A stretch of 64,000 nucleotides of DNA from Agromyces soli (GTDB taxonomy: Bacteria; Actinomycetota; Actinomycetes; Actinomycetales; Microbacteriaceae), in NCBI RefSeq assembly GCF_022811605.1, contig NZ_CP094533.1:3658001-3722000 (forward strand), read 5' to 3'. Below, piece by piece: positions 63,590 to 64,000 of the stretch. A program made the position numbers and the translations under genes. Positions within the stretch are counted from its first letter, which is position 1. Each line of letters opens with the position of its first letter. The notes under the pieces were generated by a model that was given only the letters and a program-made list of their open reading frames with translations, was not told where the DNA came from and searched no databases.

Positions 63590-64000
63590 CGGGGGTCCGC
63601 CATTCTCGAGAGGGCGTCGGCCGCGGCGGCGACGACGCGGGCGGCGGCCGCGTCGTCGCGGTCGACCAGCCAGGTGATGGTGAGGCCGTCGGTGAAGGCG
63701 ACGAGCACCCGGGCGACGTGCTCGACGGGCAGCCGCCAGCGTGCGCCGGTGAGCTCGGCCGCGGCCTCGAGGGCCTCGACGACGAGCTCGGCGTAGCGCT
63801 CGTACTGCGCGACGGCGAGGGGATGCCGCTCCGGCGAACGGAGCGCGTACTGGGTGAGCTCGAGCATGGCCTGCTCGTGCTCCGGGTCGGCGCGGAGGTG
63901 CTCGAAGTAGCGCAGCAGGCCGGCCTCGACGAGCTCGGCGAGGCTCGCGCCCTCGCCGGCCGCGGCGATGAGTTCCTCGGGGGCGACGGCCTTCCGCTCG
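63586..64000 (-). CDS. TetR-family regulator (N-terminus off window)
   Basis: Last 137 codons of a regulator gene that starts beyond the window edge. Visible: a helical C-terminal domain with AELVEAGLLRYFEHL, LELTQYALRSPERHPLAVAQYERYAELV, WRLPVEHVARVLVAFTDGLTITWLVDRDD and DALSRMADPR, the TetR_C pattern seen in TetR/AcrR regulators. It heads the MFS-aldolase-oxidase operon through an ATGA overlap and probably controls it. The HTH is not in the window. Confidence 0.8.
   Translation of the reverse strand, partial: ERKAVAPEELIAAAGEGASLAELVEAGLLRYFEHLRADPEHEQAMLELTQYALRSPERHPLAVAQYERYAELVVEALEAAAELTGARWRLPVEHVARVLVAFTDGLTITWLVDRDDAAAARVVAAAADALSRMADPR

Overview
This window looks like chromosomal DNA of a high-G+C Gram-positive actinobacterium, most likely family Microbacteriaceae. 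The evidence is the very GC-rich codon use, GTP-type PEP carboxykinase next to a RamB-like regulator, an FMN-riboswitch rib operon, assimilatory APS reductase with ferredoxin-type sulfite reductase, SorC-regulated glp genes, leaderless-type promoters, and giant DUF5979-type surface proteins with a non-LPxTG (MASTG) sorting signal. I saw no rRNA, tRNA, IS transposase, prophage or CRISPR array. Most of it is core metabolism plus a few accessory islands.

Layout. 1-5.9 kb (minus): BMP-family nucleoside-type ABC importer (permease cut by the window edge, double ATPase, two different BmpA-like lipoproteins) downstream of mannose-1-phosphate guanylyltransferase. 6.1-9.5 kb (plus): sdhCDAB. 9.8-21.5 kb (minus): two cell-wall proteins, a 2558-residue repeat protein and a 1158-residue vWA protein, sharing a ~180-residue C-terminal module and the MASTG anchor. 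21.7-25.8 kb (plus): YihY-type membrane protein, exonuclease III, TrpS, HAD hydrolase. 25.9-31.3 kb: glpD-glpF-glpK (minus) with a divergent SorC-type regulator. 31.3-35.0 kb: FMN riboswitch and ribD-ribE-ribBA-ribH. 35.1-37.5 kb: small membrane protein, MFS carrier, tiny HTH protein with an elaborate operator. 37.5-48.5 kb (minus): sulfur and siroheme cluster, in transcription order chelatase, sir, two micro-ORFs, cysH, cysD, cysN, SsuABC-like importer, cobA, fpr. 48.6-50.5 kb: ABC exporter. 50.5-51.7 kb: a DUF559-type nuclease-like gene bracketed by four near-identical palindromes. 52-55.4 kb: pckG and a divergent XRE/RamB-like regulator. 55.5-57 kb: htpX-lemA. 57.2-59.4 kb: TetR plus ABC-2 exporter. 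59.5-64 kb (minus): lactone oxidase, D-amino-acid-type aldolase/deaminase, MFS carrier and a TetR gene running off the window.

How the genes work together. The sulfur cluster holds most of a path from sulfate (or sulfonate) to sulfide: CysDN makes APS, CysH reduces it to sulfite, Sir reduces sulfite to sulfide using electrons that Fpr can supply through ferredoxin, and CobA plus the chelatase supply siroheme; precorrin-2 dehydrogenase must lie elsewhere. GlpF, GlpK and GlpD form a complete glycerol route, and a 15-bp site shared by the glpF and sorC upstream regions suggests one regulator. The two surface proteins probably form a displayed pair fixed by a sortase encoded elsewhere.

The best candidates for something undescribed are: (1) the nuclease-like gene flanked by covarying palindromes, resembling a REP/RAYT arrangement with an endonuclease in place of the transposase; (2) an over-represented GGATGCC/GGCATCC word that uses rare codons and occurs as inverted pairs in terminators, as DNA-uptake sequences do in Neisseria; (3) the shared C-terminal module of the surface proteins; and (4) duplicated translation starts that make two micro-ORFs coupled to cysH. 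Short tandem repeats sit exactly on gene borders at several loci, suggesting an active duplication process.
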